DNA of 64,000 nt from Diphasiastrum complanatum (Eukaryota > Streptophyta > Lycopodiopsida > Lycopodiales > Lycopodiaceae), in assembly GCA_029204225.1 (NCBI GenBank), contig CM055100.1:15672600-15736599 (forward strand), in the 5' to 3' direction. A model generated the notes under the pieces. It was not told the DNA's origin and ran no database searches. It worked only from the letters and a program-made list of their open reading frames with translations. The position numbers were made by a program, and so were the translations under genes. Numbering within the stretch: position 1 is the stretch's first letter; each line of letters opens with the position of its first letter. This document shows, piece by piece, positions 43,459 to 54,417 of this stretch.

Positions 43459-44620
43459 ATTAGGAAGAGTAGAAGATGATCAAATACAAAGGAAATGACT
43501 CCCTCTTATAGATTTGAGAGGAATGATGATCAACAAGAACATAGACTTGCCAGATTTTCAATAATAACCATATGAGTCTGGTGGCCATCTTTGATAATCT
43601 TGTTCATCGACAAATGGGTAGTTGACACCATCCATCTGAGGATCCCATGATAACGTTGGTCAATATTGATCCTCATAGATTGGCGCTATTTCTCCCAATG
43701 GTACTGTCATGCCACTGGTCTCTCTCAATTTTTAATGTGGATAGGATGTGCTCGGTTGAGTCTATCTAGGTATTTATGGTATGCTTTAATGTGAAGACCT
43801 TTTTTTATAGTCAATCTTACCAAGGCGTAGGTGCTAGTTCTTGTTGTATAGTTGGTCTCTTTGGGCCTGAATTCCCTGGATTTGGCCTTTTGAGGATGGA
43901 TATACCCGGATTTGGCACTGTGTTGGTGGTTTGTTGCTTTGCGGAACTTTGGTTGAATCTTGCTCGTTGAAGGGCAATCATCAACCTTAGTCTCCCCCTT
44001 GGTATTGCACTTCCCAATTGAAGGCTGTGTGATCATACTTTTCCTCGGACTTTGTGTTGAGTTGCCTTTAAGTTGCTCTATTGACATAGGCTCCCTTTGT
44101 AATTCATCAACAAGAAATATTTGCAATGATTGTGCCAAGAGACTTGGTAAAATCCGTTGGACTTTGTCGGTTGTCAGTTTCTTGTTCTCCTTAGCTACCA
44201 CTGGCTTGATAGATTCTACCAACTCTGTCTTCTGTGATGTTGTTGTCATTTTGGTCGTGGGTGCATCTACGTACTTTGGAGCTATTGTCAAATTGACTTC
44301 TTTGTCATTGTTTCATGCCCAGGTGGCACTAATATTTTTCGCTTATAGCACATTATGTCTGTATGTGGATTGGACAACATAGGTGCATGTCAATCTACAT
44401 ATGCCAAATGCCTCCTAGATGTTTGTGAGCTCTGCACTGAGCATGGGTGGTTAACTCCACATTGTCCACAAATAGGTTTGAATGTTGATGGATCACCTCG
44501 ATGTGGACATTTGGCTTGGCATCCTCTTCATCCAAAGCATCGTACCATGTGCAATATACCATCTCCTCTGCGTTGATAAGCATACACAAGTAGTGGATGT
44601 CTCCCTTAGGATCTTTCACA
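43455..44620 (-). mobile_element. Unknown repeat R1, copy 1 (longer copy)
   Basis: The part 43455-43973 is nearly identical to 58195-58722. On the minus strand it carries a broken reading frame ending GVNYPFVDEQDYQRWP then DSYGYY and a stop, followed by AATAAAA and the (AG)n tract. Copy 1 extends further 5' (to about 44291 in one 188-residue frame, MTIAPKYVDAPTTKM...). More retroelement-like sequence with Cys/His residues (ICGQCGVNHPC) lies to about 44620. A shared 3' end, different 5' lengths and a simple-repeat tail suggest target-primed retrotransposition, but no reverse transcriptase is visible. Family unknown. Confidence 0.5.
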
Positions 44621-44809
44621 AAATAGACTGGTTAGTTCGTCGAGCTGCAGGATGCTAGATCTGTGGGTTTTCGAGCACACTACTGTACTGATGGCGAGTA
44701 AAGTTGAATCGACGTGTAATAATCATAGTAGGCGAGTAATAGACATTACTCGTTGAGCTGGTTGATGGTACATCAGTGTTTATCACCACCAACAACTTGA
44801 TTAGCTTTT

Positions 44810-45190
44810 TTAATCATAAGTGAGCCTCAAAGGTTGTTGCCTTTGCCTTGATGTTGTCCTTGGCTTTTGATTTGAAGTAGGTTGTTCAACATCAATATCC
44901 AAAGTATCATCAATGTCATCAACATCAAGAATGTTAGATCCAACATCCACACCACCACTTGAAGAAACTTTTAGAAAGTTTCCTTCATAAAAAATGATAT
45001 ATCTTCCAATGACCACTTTCTTAGTTGAAGGAATAAAAACTTTGTAAGCCTTGCTCAGCTCACTATAACCAACAAATATACCTTTTTTTGAAGATGGATC
45101 ATCCTTTGTCCTATCATTAAGAGTAATGTTGATACATGAAATGCATCCAAAAGTTTTGAAAAACTTGATGTGGTGGCCTAGTCGTTATAG
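44810..45190 (-). pseudogene. Copia integrase C-terminal fragment
   Basis: Reads FFKTFGCISCINI, DDPSSKKGIFVGYSELSKAYKVF, an acidic linker and RQRQQPLRLTYD. This is the usual stretch between the integrase core and RT of copia pol. No other domain of that element adjoins it. Confidence 0.75.
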
Positions 45191-46485
45191 ATTTCTACAA
45201 TATTGGTAAAAATGTGTAGTATACAAGGTATATTGTTCCTCCAGAGAAAGATAAATCTTCTCTTTTGGATTATAAGTGTAAAATGAATAATGTCAGAGGT
45301 AATGTATGTGATATTCAAAATTGAGTACCACAATGGAAAGGCTGGTTATCCATAGATATTGGTTTAAATTGGCATCCAGTAATATACCAATACGAGATGA
45401 TGTGGTCAAGAACTCAAAATGGAGAGGGTACTTTATCTTTCAAACAAAAGGATAATAGTAAGCAACCTTTATTACAGAGACAAACATACAGATTCAACAG
45501 TGTTGAATCAAATAGGCAGTCAATTCATCTCAATGAACACATATGATTAGTTCTTTATCACTGATTAGCAAACAAATCATACTGACAAACAAGTTGTTTA
45601 TTTGAGTGCAATGTACTCCTTCAAAAAGTGAATGCCATGTTCTGAATTGTGAATATTCTTCAGCTTCTAAATAAGTCCTGGTATTTCAATTGATTAGAAC
45701 AGTCCTTGGTCCTTAGTCCCTGGTCCGATGTTAACTTGTAAATCCAAGTTATGAAACTGAAATTTAGTACAAAATGATGAGTTGTGCCACAAATAATCAG
45801 TCAGCAAGATTAGTCACATCGGTTCTCAAAGTGTGTTGGATCACAATTAAGATATAATACTGTAACAAACAAAGAAGAGTAGAGCAAAATCTAGCAGTCT
45901 TCTTTATTGATGGTCAGTCATCTGCGTAAGTACAATAAACCAGTGTAGCGTGAGATATAGAGTTGCACGAGAGACTAATGTATCACTTATTAACAGTCAA
46001 AAGTCGTTTGGCTAAAAGCTCTGAGTCATTCTGAAATGATATGACTATTTTAAAAAAATGAAATTCTAAAATTACAATAGGCTGTGACAATATAGAAAAT
46101 AATAAGATCATGTGGGACATGTATGCCTCCACATATCCCCTTCCTCAATTGTGAAGTGGCTCGCAAACAAATACTGACATCTTCCTGGCTCGCTTCTTGG
46201 TAATTGGCTTTCTGAGAAAGATTGCTTTAGCTCTAGCAATACTTTTTTCATCAACTTGCTCCACTATTTTTCCAACTGTCCTCAGATAATAATCATTCCA
46301 TTTGATAGAGTCTTCATTGATTGCAAGATCTGGATACCCGCCCACACCATTGTTTTCGAGATTACCAATTGGTATGTCGGTCAATGTATTATTCACAAGG
46401 TGGTAGTAAGTGTGATCAAAAAATGTATTGCGCAATTAGGATTTTGGTAATCCCGTTAAATAATTGCTAAATACGGGATACTAAT
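45191..46485. other. Unassigned AT-rich DNA with one undefined small ORF
   Basis: A 96-codon minus-strand frame (46145-46435) with the sequence NNGVGGYPDLAINEDSIKWND has no known domain and no recognisable promoter. It could be a decayed transposon piece. Otherwise nothing recognised. Confidence 0.4.
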
Positions 46486-47360
46486 TGTTAAAAATATCAC
46501 TTCCAACTTGATGTACTTTGTAGATCTTAAGATAATTGATCTTGATAGGATCTCACACGTGTGGAATCTGTTCCCACATGTGAAAGAATGTACATAAGTC
46601 ACTTTTATAAAGTTAGATTGATTTTAGCTAGATCTACACTACTGTGAAATTGAACTTTGAGTAGAATCTTGAAATTGGTCAAATTGGTCAAACTTTATGT
46701 AAATAGATTGGTCAAACTTTATGTAAATAGATTGGACTTCCATGTGAATGAGTTATTACTCACACATGTCAAGATATCATTCACACGTGTGGATAAGCTT
46801 CTAGATGATAAGATAGGAAAATTTCATTAATCCTATTTTATAGGGAATATTCGTATAAATGTGGAAGACTAGCTTTTTGTTTTCTAGCCAAAGAGAATAG
46901 TCAACTTTGGGAAATGAGCACGTATGGCTCCCATTGGTGGATCTAAGTGACTAGGCACTCTTTACACGTGTGAAGGCTTGATGGACAATACACAGCTCAT
47001 GGATGTACTTGATCTATAAAGGGATCAACCAAATTAATGAGAAGTTGATGAGACATTGGCAATTTCTAGTTTTGCTTGTATTTTCCACATTTGTCTTGTG
47101 TTTTTGTGATTGGAATGCATTTCTAAGCTTGAGTACTTTACTCTCTGTTTACAGTCCATACAGGTACTGTCCTCCACACGTGTGAGGCCACTCCTCTAAG
47201 ATTTTTAATTTGATCCATTGCTCTTGCTTAAATCATAGTGTAATGCATCTAGATCAAGATCTAACACCTAGAACTTGACAGATCATTGGATTAAGCAATC
47301 AATAACTCTTAATGATTGATTAGTACAATCATAATTGTCCTTTCTCTCTGAGAATTGACA
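46486..47360 (+). repeat. Copia-type LTR, about 875 bp, rich in CACACGTGTG
   Basis: Runs from TGTTAAAAATATC to GAGAATTGACA and is followed directly by a perfect PBS. It contains a TATAAAG box (about 47016). The palindrome CACACGTGTG recurs at 46554, 46782 and 47175, with a near copy at 46963 and CACATGTG variants at 46575 and about 46763. The second LTR was not found. Confidence 0.65.
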
Positions 47361-47372
47361 TGGTATCAGAGC
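47361..47372 (+). other. Copia primer-binding site
   Basis: TGGTATCAGAGC abuts the CA end of the preceding LTR with no spacer. Confidence 0.85.
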
Positions 47373-48004
47373 CAAGTCTAAGAGTGAGCTAATGATTAAT
47401 GAAACTAGTGAAATCATTGACAAGGTGTTGTTTTTGAGCTTTACTTGAGAGGGCGAGTTAAAGGAGAGAGAGGTACCATCAATATTTTTGGTCAAGTACT
47501 CTCCACACATGTGAAACCATACAACAACCTTCAAGCTAACTTGTTTAGTGTTTTTGATCCAAAAATGTGCATACTAGTCCAAAATTCAAGGTTTTTGGTG
47601 CATTGTCTAGATCTCGTTCAATCTATTGAATGTTAATGATCAAATAGTGTTTTGATTCATTGAAGCAATTCATTTTGAAGCATTAGATCAGATCTATAAG
47701 GCTGATTTGTTCAGATCTCAAGTGTGTGTGAAATATCAATCAAAATTGTACTAGAAACAATATTTTGGGGGAGTGACTTGCTAGAATATTTGAAGTAGAT
47801 CTATTATACCATCATCCAAGTTGAATTAGGTTGATTGGGCCGAGATTAGAAGCTTCTTGAAAAGCTAGAAATCTATCTTAGATCACTCATTATCAAGAGA
47901 TATGGGAAGAAGCCACTTGCATGTAAGTGGATCTATAGATTAAAGTACAATAAAGATGGATCTATAAGTAAGTACAAAGCTAGATTGGTTGCTAAGGGGT
48001 TTCT
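47373..48004 (+). pseudogene. Copia internal remnant with RT fragment
   Basis: Most of gag, protease and integrase is gone. From about 47898 to 48003 the plus strand encodes [20 protein letters not shown] and [12 protein letters not shown], the start of RT. It is cut at 48004 by sequence beginning TGTTGGAAATT, probably another LTR. Confidence 0.7.
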
Positions 48005-48840
48005 TCTGTTGGAAATTAAGTCCACAATTGTCTCCTTGGTGAATGACTAATTCCTATTTCATGATTCTTCTTACATGTTTATTGATCATTGATCTTGGGT
48101 CAGGTGAAACCAACTTTGGTTCTACGTCTGCTCATCTGATACCTACAGGAATCACAAACTTAGATAGCCAATTTATTTGAAGAACGTCTACAATGGGCTT
48201 CCGGTTAATCTCCAACGAAGGGTAACCAATCCTATCATAAATTCAAGTACATATGTTAAGTTCAATAACTTGAAGTTATTGAAGACTTGGCCATCTTCAA
48301 CAACTTCCATGAAATTAGCATTTAGAACAAGTCTACAGAAATACATTAAAGTTTTCGACAGTCTACAGAAATACACTATGTTTTCAACAGCTTCAGCTTT
48401 TTCGCATTTCCCCAAAATGCGACCAAAAACTCCCAAACATCATCTATTTTCATGAGTTAAACTGTTTTCAAGACATCTTCACTTTTTTAAGGGCACCTTC
48501 GGCTTTTTGCAAAAAATGCAAAGAGAGAGAAAATTTCGAAGGTCGTTTAAAACGAACGAGGAACGTTCCAGTGATGTCCTCGTCCATGTCAACTATAATG
48601 ATTCATTGACCATATACACTATGTGCAGTTGTCACAGAAGCCATATACTTCCAAGTACAATGGCTTACCTATTTAGGTGACAATCATTTATTGTAGTCAA
48701 TACACGGATGAAATCTATAAATAGATCATCCAAGCACAGGTTGTGGATTGCTCCGTCCATGATATGACCGTCCTGGAAAAGGTAGCTCATGAGGAACGAA
48801 TATCTTGCTCTCAGTCCTAAATCTATGAACTGAATTCATA
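48005..48840 (+). repeat. Possible LTR inserted in the RT remnant
   Basis: Starts TGTTGGAAATTAAG right where the RT frame is broken. It has a TATAAATA box at 48716-48723 and an internal 30-bp tandem duplication (48331-48360, 48361-48389). No PBS and no clear CA end was found, so the right edge is approximate. Confidence 0.35.
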
Positions 48841-50546
48841 GATGGCCTGTTAGGATAGCAAATTTTATATTGTTACTTCCAAGGGTTATGGCTTAATGAA
48901 TCTAATTCATTCTCCTTATCAATCCAGTCAAATTTATTAAAATTGTCTTTTTGAATCGATATTGGCTTTTTCCCATAGGATTTCCATATTTAGACTCAAC
49001 TTATTTCTCATGCCTTTATTGGAAAAGTAGCCGACGAATGAAAAATTCATTACCAATCAGAGACTCTCTTCACATGGGAAAAATAGCTCAACCACGAATA
49101 ACCAAAAATTAGACTCCCATGGAAGAGTTTTTTTTTTTTTCCAACTATCCAAAAACCATAACCAAATCCTTATGGGCATGCAATTACCCCCAACCCCCTT
49201 TCTCAAAAACCCTAAAAACAACCACCTAGAATGCTGATGCTTCCCACGGCAGCCCCTCATAGAGAGAGACAGACAGTCAGACAGAAGCAGAATTTTTGAA
49301 GAGCAGGTTCTCAAAAGGCAGGGTCGCGATGAGGATACCGACTCACAATAACTCCCTTCTTCATATGCAGAAAGCAGCTCGCTCCTCTTCCAGCGATGGC
49401 AACGAATTACAGTTCATCCTAAAAAAAGTAATGACTTACAAGCACAAAGAATCGCTGGAAGAAGGACAGAAACTTTCAAAAACGTCTTCCCCATCACTTC
49501 TTTAATCAACAGGTTCAACAAAAGAGAAATGGCATGCATAAAATGGTCTGCTAGGATTTCTTCCTAGATGCATCCACACCTCCATTGATCACAACAGGGG
49601 AGTGTTCTACCACTGGTTTGCAGAGAAACACCATCCATAAGGGTCGTTGGCTCTACTCCTCAGCGCTGTCAATGAAATGTTACCCCAGTTTTCCCCATCT
49701 GCATCCACCCTAACCACACACTCAAAAGCGAGTTGCAGGGATTCATATACACTAGCTATTATCTGGAATCCATCGGCTCTCTGCTTCCTTAACACAGAAG
49801 AACAGACTTCTAACCAAAGGTATTCTGAGCTGGCCCGAATCTGAGAACTTACATTCACAGACTCCTGGCATGTGTGGGATGTGTGGTTCTTATACAGGTG
49901 AATCTCAGGCAGAATTGGTAAGCAAGACCAACAAGCTTCTTCAGGGAATAGGTTCATCTCTTACACTTTTGTAGACCAGTATTCTGCTCAACCAATAATT
50001 AGGACAGTAACTGCAATTCTCATCAACATTCATGCACATGCAGGTTAATCAGAGGATTACAAGCTGAAAAACACTAATCCTCATATGCATTCACTGGAAT
50101 CATGCTCTTAGTTCTTTAATAGTCCATACAAGTTGGATAAATTGATTTGCTTCAATCTACCTATGAACAAAATTGTGAACATGATTCAAAACATTATGGG
50201 TTATGCATGTATCCAAATTATTAACCAAACAGAATACAGCCATGAAACAAGCAACTGGATCCATTCTAACAGATCCTTCTACATCACTTGAAAGCTTCAT
50301 CAAGAAATTTGGAAATGCTAATGAATTCATACTAATTCTTAGCACCTTTAACGGAATGGCACCCATAGAAGAGCAATCCAACAACAATTCCGAAAAGCTT
50401 GCTTCAAAACTGGAATTAATGAATCCATACCCGCACTTCTCTTGATAAATCAGCACTTCACTCCGGGTCGCAAATCCAAGCGCTTCACCTTCCAAGTCCG
50501 ATGTAGAGCTTGATTCCACTCCTATCCAAGACCGCATCTTAGCCAG
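48841..50546. other. Unassigned DNA, partly interior of a minus-strand LTR element
   Basis: The part just left of the PBS at 50547 should be the interior of the element whose LTR is 50560-51010. No gag or pol motif was recognised. Frames at 49607-49957 (minus), 50157-50546 (minus) and 50203-50445 (plus) are open but match no family I know. A captured host fragment or a non-autonomous element interior are both possible. Confidence 0.4.
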
Positions 50547-50558
50547 GCTCTGATACCA
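50547..50558 (-). other. LTR-element primer-binding site
   Basis: The minus strand reads TGGTATCAGAGC, one base inside the LTR end at 50560. Confidence 0.85.
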
Positions 50559-50559
50559 A

Positions 50560-51010
50560 TGTAAAGAGCCTAAAGGATTGCCCCTAAGATGAGGATAGGA
50601 GAACACAATAGGAGACACTATGGAGTCAGACCGCCCAACCAATCCTAGATCAAACCTGGATCTAGCCCCCAAGCCATGCCATGTGAAACAAGAGGAGAAG
50701 AGAGAACCTGATAACCTAAACTCAATATGTCGACGGGAGAATCCCTACCTTATTATATAGAGAGTAGAGTCCTGTGCATGAAACCATGCAACCCCCATGC
50801 AGGTCAACTATAAATAGATCACCTCTCTTCATGCAGTCCTCCTGCCTATATCCGTCACACGTACATGCAATACTCCATATGTCTCAATTAGAGTGTCTGA
50901 GTCCTCTCAAGGTTAATTAAATCAGAGCGTGATCAACAATCTCGAATACTGAAGGGCGAGTCTATCATGTTAGGACTATTCCAGGTCCTTAATCGAATAT
51001 GGCCATAACA
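50560..51010 (-). repeat. LTR, 451 bp, inserted into a copia RT gene
   Basis: On the minus strand it runs from TGTTATGGCC (51010) to CTCTTTACA (50560). A TATATAATAAGG box lies about 240 bp in. It interrupts a copia RT frame right after EEDIYMEQPQ. The other side of the interrupted RT and the partner LTR were not found, so a deletion probably removed them. Confidence 0.8.
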
Positions 51011-51974
51011 CTTTGTGGCTGCTCCATATAGATATCCTCTTCCAAAAAACCATTCAAGAAGGCATTAGAGACATCCATTTGACATAGGATCCATTCAAAA
51101 TGTGATGTAAGTGCAATTATTAGCCTTATTGTAACCATCTTGGCAACGAGTGCAAAAGTTTTCTCATAGTCTATCCCTCTCTCTTGAGCATAACCTTTTG
51201 CAACTAATCTTGCTTTATCTTTGTTAACACTCTCATTTGCATTCAACTTAAGCTTGAAGACCCACTTGCATCCTATTACATTCCTTTGAGATCTATCAAC
51301 AAGCAACCAAGCTTCATTCTCAATCAAGGCATTATACTCATCCAACATAGTTTTATACCATTCTTTGGATTAACATTAGATGGTTCTTCAAAACTAGATA
51401 AAGCATAAGAAGTGGATGAGATACCCTCAACTTGTTGTCCTTTGCCTTGATATGTGAGCCTTGATGGCTCCACTTTTGCCCTTGAAGATCTCCTTGGTGT
51501 GATAGGTGAGTTTGGTGCTTGCTCCTTCATGAGCTCCTCCTTGAAATCAAGATCTTGCTCCTTGGCCATCTTCTTCTTGATTGTAGGAGCACTTGAGCCT
51601 TCTTCAAGCATATGCATATGATGTTCATCAAATATAACATCCCTTGAAACAACAAATTTGTTCAAGGATGGGAGATAGATTTTGTAGCCCTTGCTTGAGC
51701 TTGCATATCCAAGCATGATCCCTCTTGTGGAAGATGGATCCTCCTTGGTTCTTGTTTCCAATGGCACATGCACATAACATATACACCCAAAAACTTTCAA
51801 GTGATTAAAATTGGTTTTCTTTCCATACAACATCTCATAAGGAGTTTTGCCTTCAATTGCTTTGCAAGACACCCTATTCATCAAGTAGTTTGCACATACA
51901 AGAGATTCACCCCAAAAGGATTTGGGCAAACAAGCATCCAATCTTAAAGCCTTAGAACATTCACATAAAGTTCT
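51011..51974 (-). pseudogene. Copia integrase end and RT start (minus arm of the head-to-head pair)
   Basis: From the junction at about 51975 the minus strand encodes TLCECSKALRLDACLPKSFW, LKVFGCICYVHVPLETR, GIMLGYASSSKGYKIYLPS and RRSSRAKVEPSRLTY. After a frameshift near 51340 it continues GCKWVFKLKLNANESV, ARLVAKGYAQERGIDYEKTF, QMDVSNAFLNGFLEEDIYME. It is truncated on the left by the LTR at 51010. Confidence 0.88.
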
Positions 51975-52647
51975 TTGCTGAGAGGAAAAACAGATCTTTC
52001 TGTGAATGTGCTAAAGCAATTCGAGTTGAAGCTTCTTTGCCTATTGAATATTGGGGTGAAGCTATAAATTGTGCAATAGATTACCTCACAATGCACTTGC
52101 TGGAAAATCACCTTTTGAAGTCTTGTTTAAGAAGAAACCTAAGGTAGATCACCTTAGAGTTTTTGGTTGTGCTTGCTTTGTTCATGTGCCCTTGGAAACA
52201 AGGAAAAGAGATGATCCTAAATCTATTAAAGGGATCATGGTTGGATATGCATCCAACAATAAAGCTTACAGAATCTATGTCCCTCTACCTCAACTATAAT
52301 TGAGAGTAGGGATGTTATATTCTATGAGGATTAAAAATACATTTTTGAGGAGGCCGAGTTCAAAGATTCTCACAAAGATAGTCCAATCATCACCCTTGAA
52401 GACTATCATGGAGAGATGGGGTCGAGAATTGAGGAGGAGTCACCTCAAATCTTTCACCAAGGAGATCTCAAAGAGAAAGATCCGAGTCTAGAAGGCTTAC
52501 CTATGAAGATAGAGGCAAGCAAGTGGAAATCATCTCTATTAATAGTGCTTATTTTATTTCTCGTGAGGAGCCAAAGGATGTATATGATGCACTCAACTCG
52601 AAGGAATGGTATCTTGTCATGAAGGAGGACTATGATGCTTTGATTCA
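51975..52647 (+). pseudogene. Copia integrase end and RT start (plus arm of the head-to-head pair)
   Basis: The plus strand encodes AERKNRSFCECAKAIRVEAS, then KPKVDHLRVFGCACFVHVPL, RDDPKSIKGIMVGYASNNKA and IYVPLPQL. The linker is frameshifted, and the RT start NSKEWYLVMKEDYDALIH ends at the LTR at 52648. It begins at the same integrase codons at which the minus arm begins, and the pair can fold into a hairpin. Confidence 0.88.
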
Positions 52648-53096
52648 TGCATGGGAAGTGACAAATGTCACATAGACTCTAGATGTCACTTGAGATGTCA
52701 TTTTATGATGATTGGATGTGGTTCTACCTCGAGCTACCTCAAAATCCATAAATTTGTGTAGCTCTCATCACAATCAATGATGAAGAACCAAAGTTTTGTA
52801 GCTATCTCATGCCATTTTGGATATAAACAATTTTGCTTGTTATCTCTTTATCTTTCTCTCTCTAACTCGTGTTGAAGCTAATGCTTATACATTGATATCT
52901 TGTACTTTTTCTCATTATTGATTCATTGCTATCATATTCTGTTGCTTAGCAGGCTAGATTGTGGTTAAGCCATATCTTCTAAACTAGATCTTGTGAATCA
53001 ATCTAGAATCAGGTTACTATGCTAATCACAAAGCTTAATTAGATCCATCATACTTGTGGACATTCTCCACACGTGTGAAATCTGAAAATTTTGTCA
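52648..53096 (+). repeat. Copia B-family LTR, plus orientation, about 449 bp
   Basis: Begins TG(C)ATGGGAAGTGACAAATG and ends AAAATTTTGTCA. It is the reverse-complement relative of the LTR at 59943-60363 over its whole length. It cuts the plus-strand RT fragment. No PBS follows, and its flanks (ATTCA, CCAAT) are not a duplication, so it is a rearranged rather than a clean solo LTR. Confidence 0.82.
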
Positions 53097-53931
53097 CCAA
53101 TTTGATCCAAGGGTCCACAAAAAGTACATTGAAATTCACAAGATTCATGTGAGTCCCAATTTGAACCCAACTCTAAAAAGTAATCTTCAAAGTTTAAAAA
53201 TGACTTTGGGCCTCTAGTTTCATTTTAATTCAAAGGCCCGAGTCTATTTTATTTTATTTACACTTAAACTTGCGTGCTCATTGGGCAATGGGCTTACGTG
53301 CGCAGGATGCCATGCCCCCGCAACACATTTTATTGGTAGAATTTATTTATTTACAATTCGTTGGGAATACTCCCAACAATACTTACAAGGCTAAACAAAA
53401 AAAAAAAAAAATCTGCAAGGTAACAATTAGATACGATATAAAACTTGAAAGGTGACAAGAATCAATCTGAGAGAGAAAAGAAATTATTGAGTTTGAGAAG
53501 AGCTGAGGATCTTAAAACTTGGGGACAATAGGCCCACATACACAAAAACGTGCACTTCTAAACAATCAAAGGCAACACAAACACCTTTTCAGAGAGCTAA
53601 AACATAAATGATTGGAACCAAAATTACCTTCTAGCATTGAGAAACCTCTCCAAAGAAAGATCAAAGCTCTGCAACATCAATCATGAAAGGGTAAATAAAA
53701 GAAAATGAAGGATCGCAATCCAGATATTAAGCTTAATGACGAGCATTCCAGTCATTTGGGACAGAGAGCATCTAAGAGATGCGTGTTTGTGAAGAATTCA
53801 CACGTGTGGGACGCCCTACACATTTATTTTTGATCTCCTAAGCACAATAACACCATAAAGATCAGACTAGCATTGGTTGTCAATAGGAAAGCTGATCATA
53901 CAAGCAATATTATTGTGTTACAAGCAAGATC
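53097..53931. other. Unassigned DNA
   Basis: No gene was recognised. It includes a CACACGTGTG palindrome near 53799 and a near-palindrome TTGGGAATACTCCCAA near 53361. Confidence 0.5.
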
Positions 53932-54402
53932 TGTCAACAAAACATAAGACTAAGCATCATAAATTCCTCTACTCGGCTAGAGAGAGAAAATAGCAAGTAC
54001 AAAACTTGTGGAGAGAGAGAGGGCACAAAGAGCTTGTCTCCAAATTTGCATTGCACACAAATTCCATCATTTTCTCAATGAGAGTACATCACATATATAT
54101 AGATCCATGGACTCTCCTCCTACTTTAAGTTGAATTGGAGTTGTGGATCCACCTCTCAAGCTATCTAGACTTATCCAAGCCACCTCATTATGTCTAATTG
54201 TGCCACCTAGTCTTTTCATGCATTAAATGTGGCATGTAAAGTACAAATGGCAATTCCTATGGTAGCTCGAGTTTCTACTTCTACCTACCTTGAATATTTT
54301 ATTCTTAGATGGGTCTTTATTAAGCCAAAAGAGCTCAATTCATCTTTGGCATTTTTACGACCCATACTCACAACATTAGATAGATTTTTTAATATTTTGA
54401 CA
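53932..54402 (-). repeat. Copia element A: 3' LTR, about 471 bp
   Basis: On the minus strand it starts TGTCAAAATATT at 54402, just after the pol stop, and ends GTTTTGTTGACA at 53932. TGTCAA/TTGACA form the terminal inverted repeat. A second, partial copy lies at 42798-43132. Confidence 0.75.
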
Positions 54403-54417
54403 CTCCTAAAAATGTAT

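Noticed and set aside
46145-46435. 96-residue ORF as a host gene
   Set aside because: No domain, promoter or splice context was recognised; kept only as a note in the unassigned region.
52648-53096. Clean solo LTR
   Set aside because: The flanking five bases do not match and it abuts a truncated RT fragment, so it is a rearranged piece.
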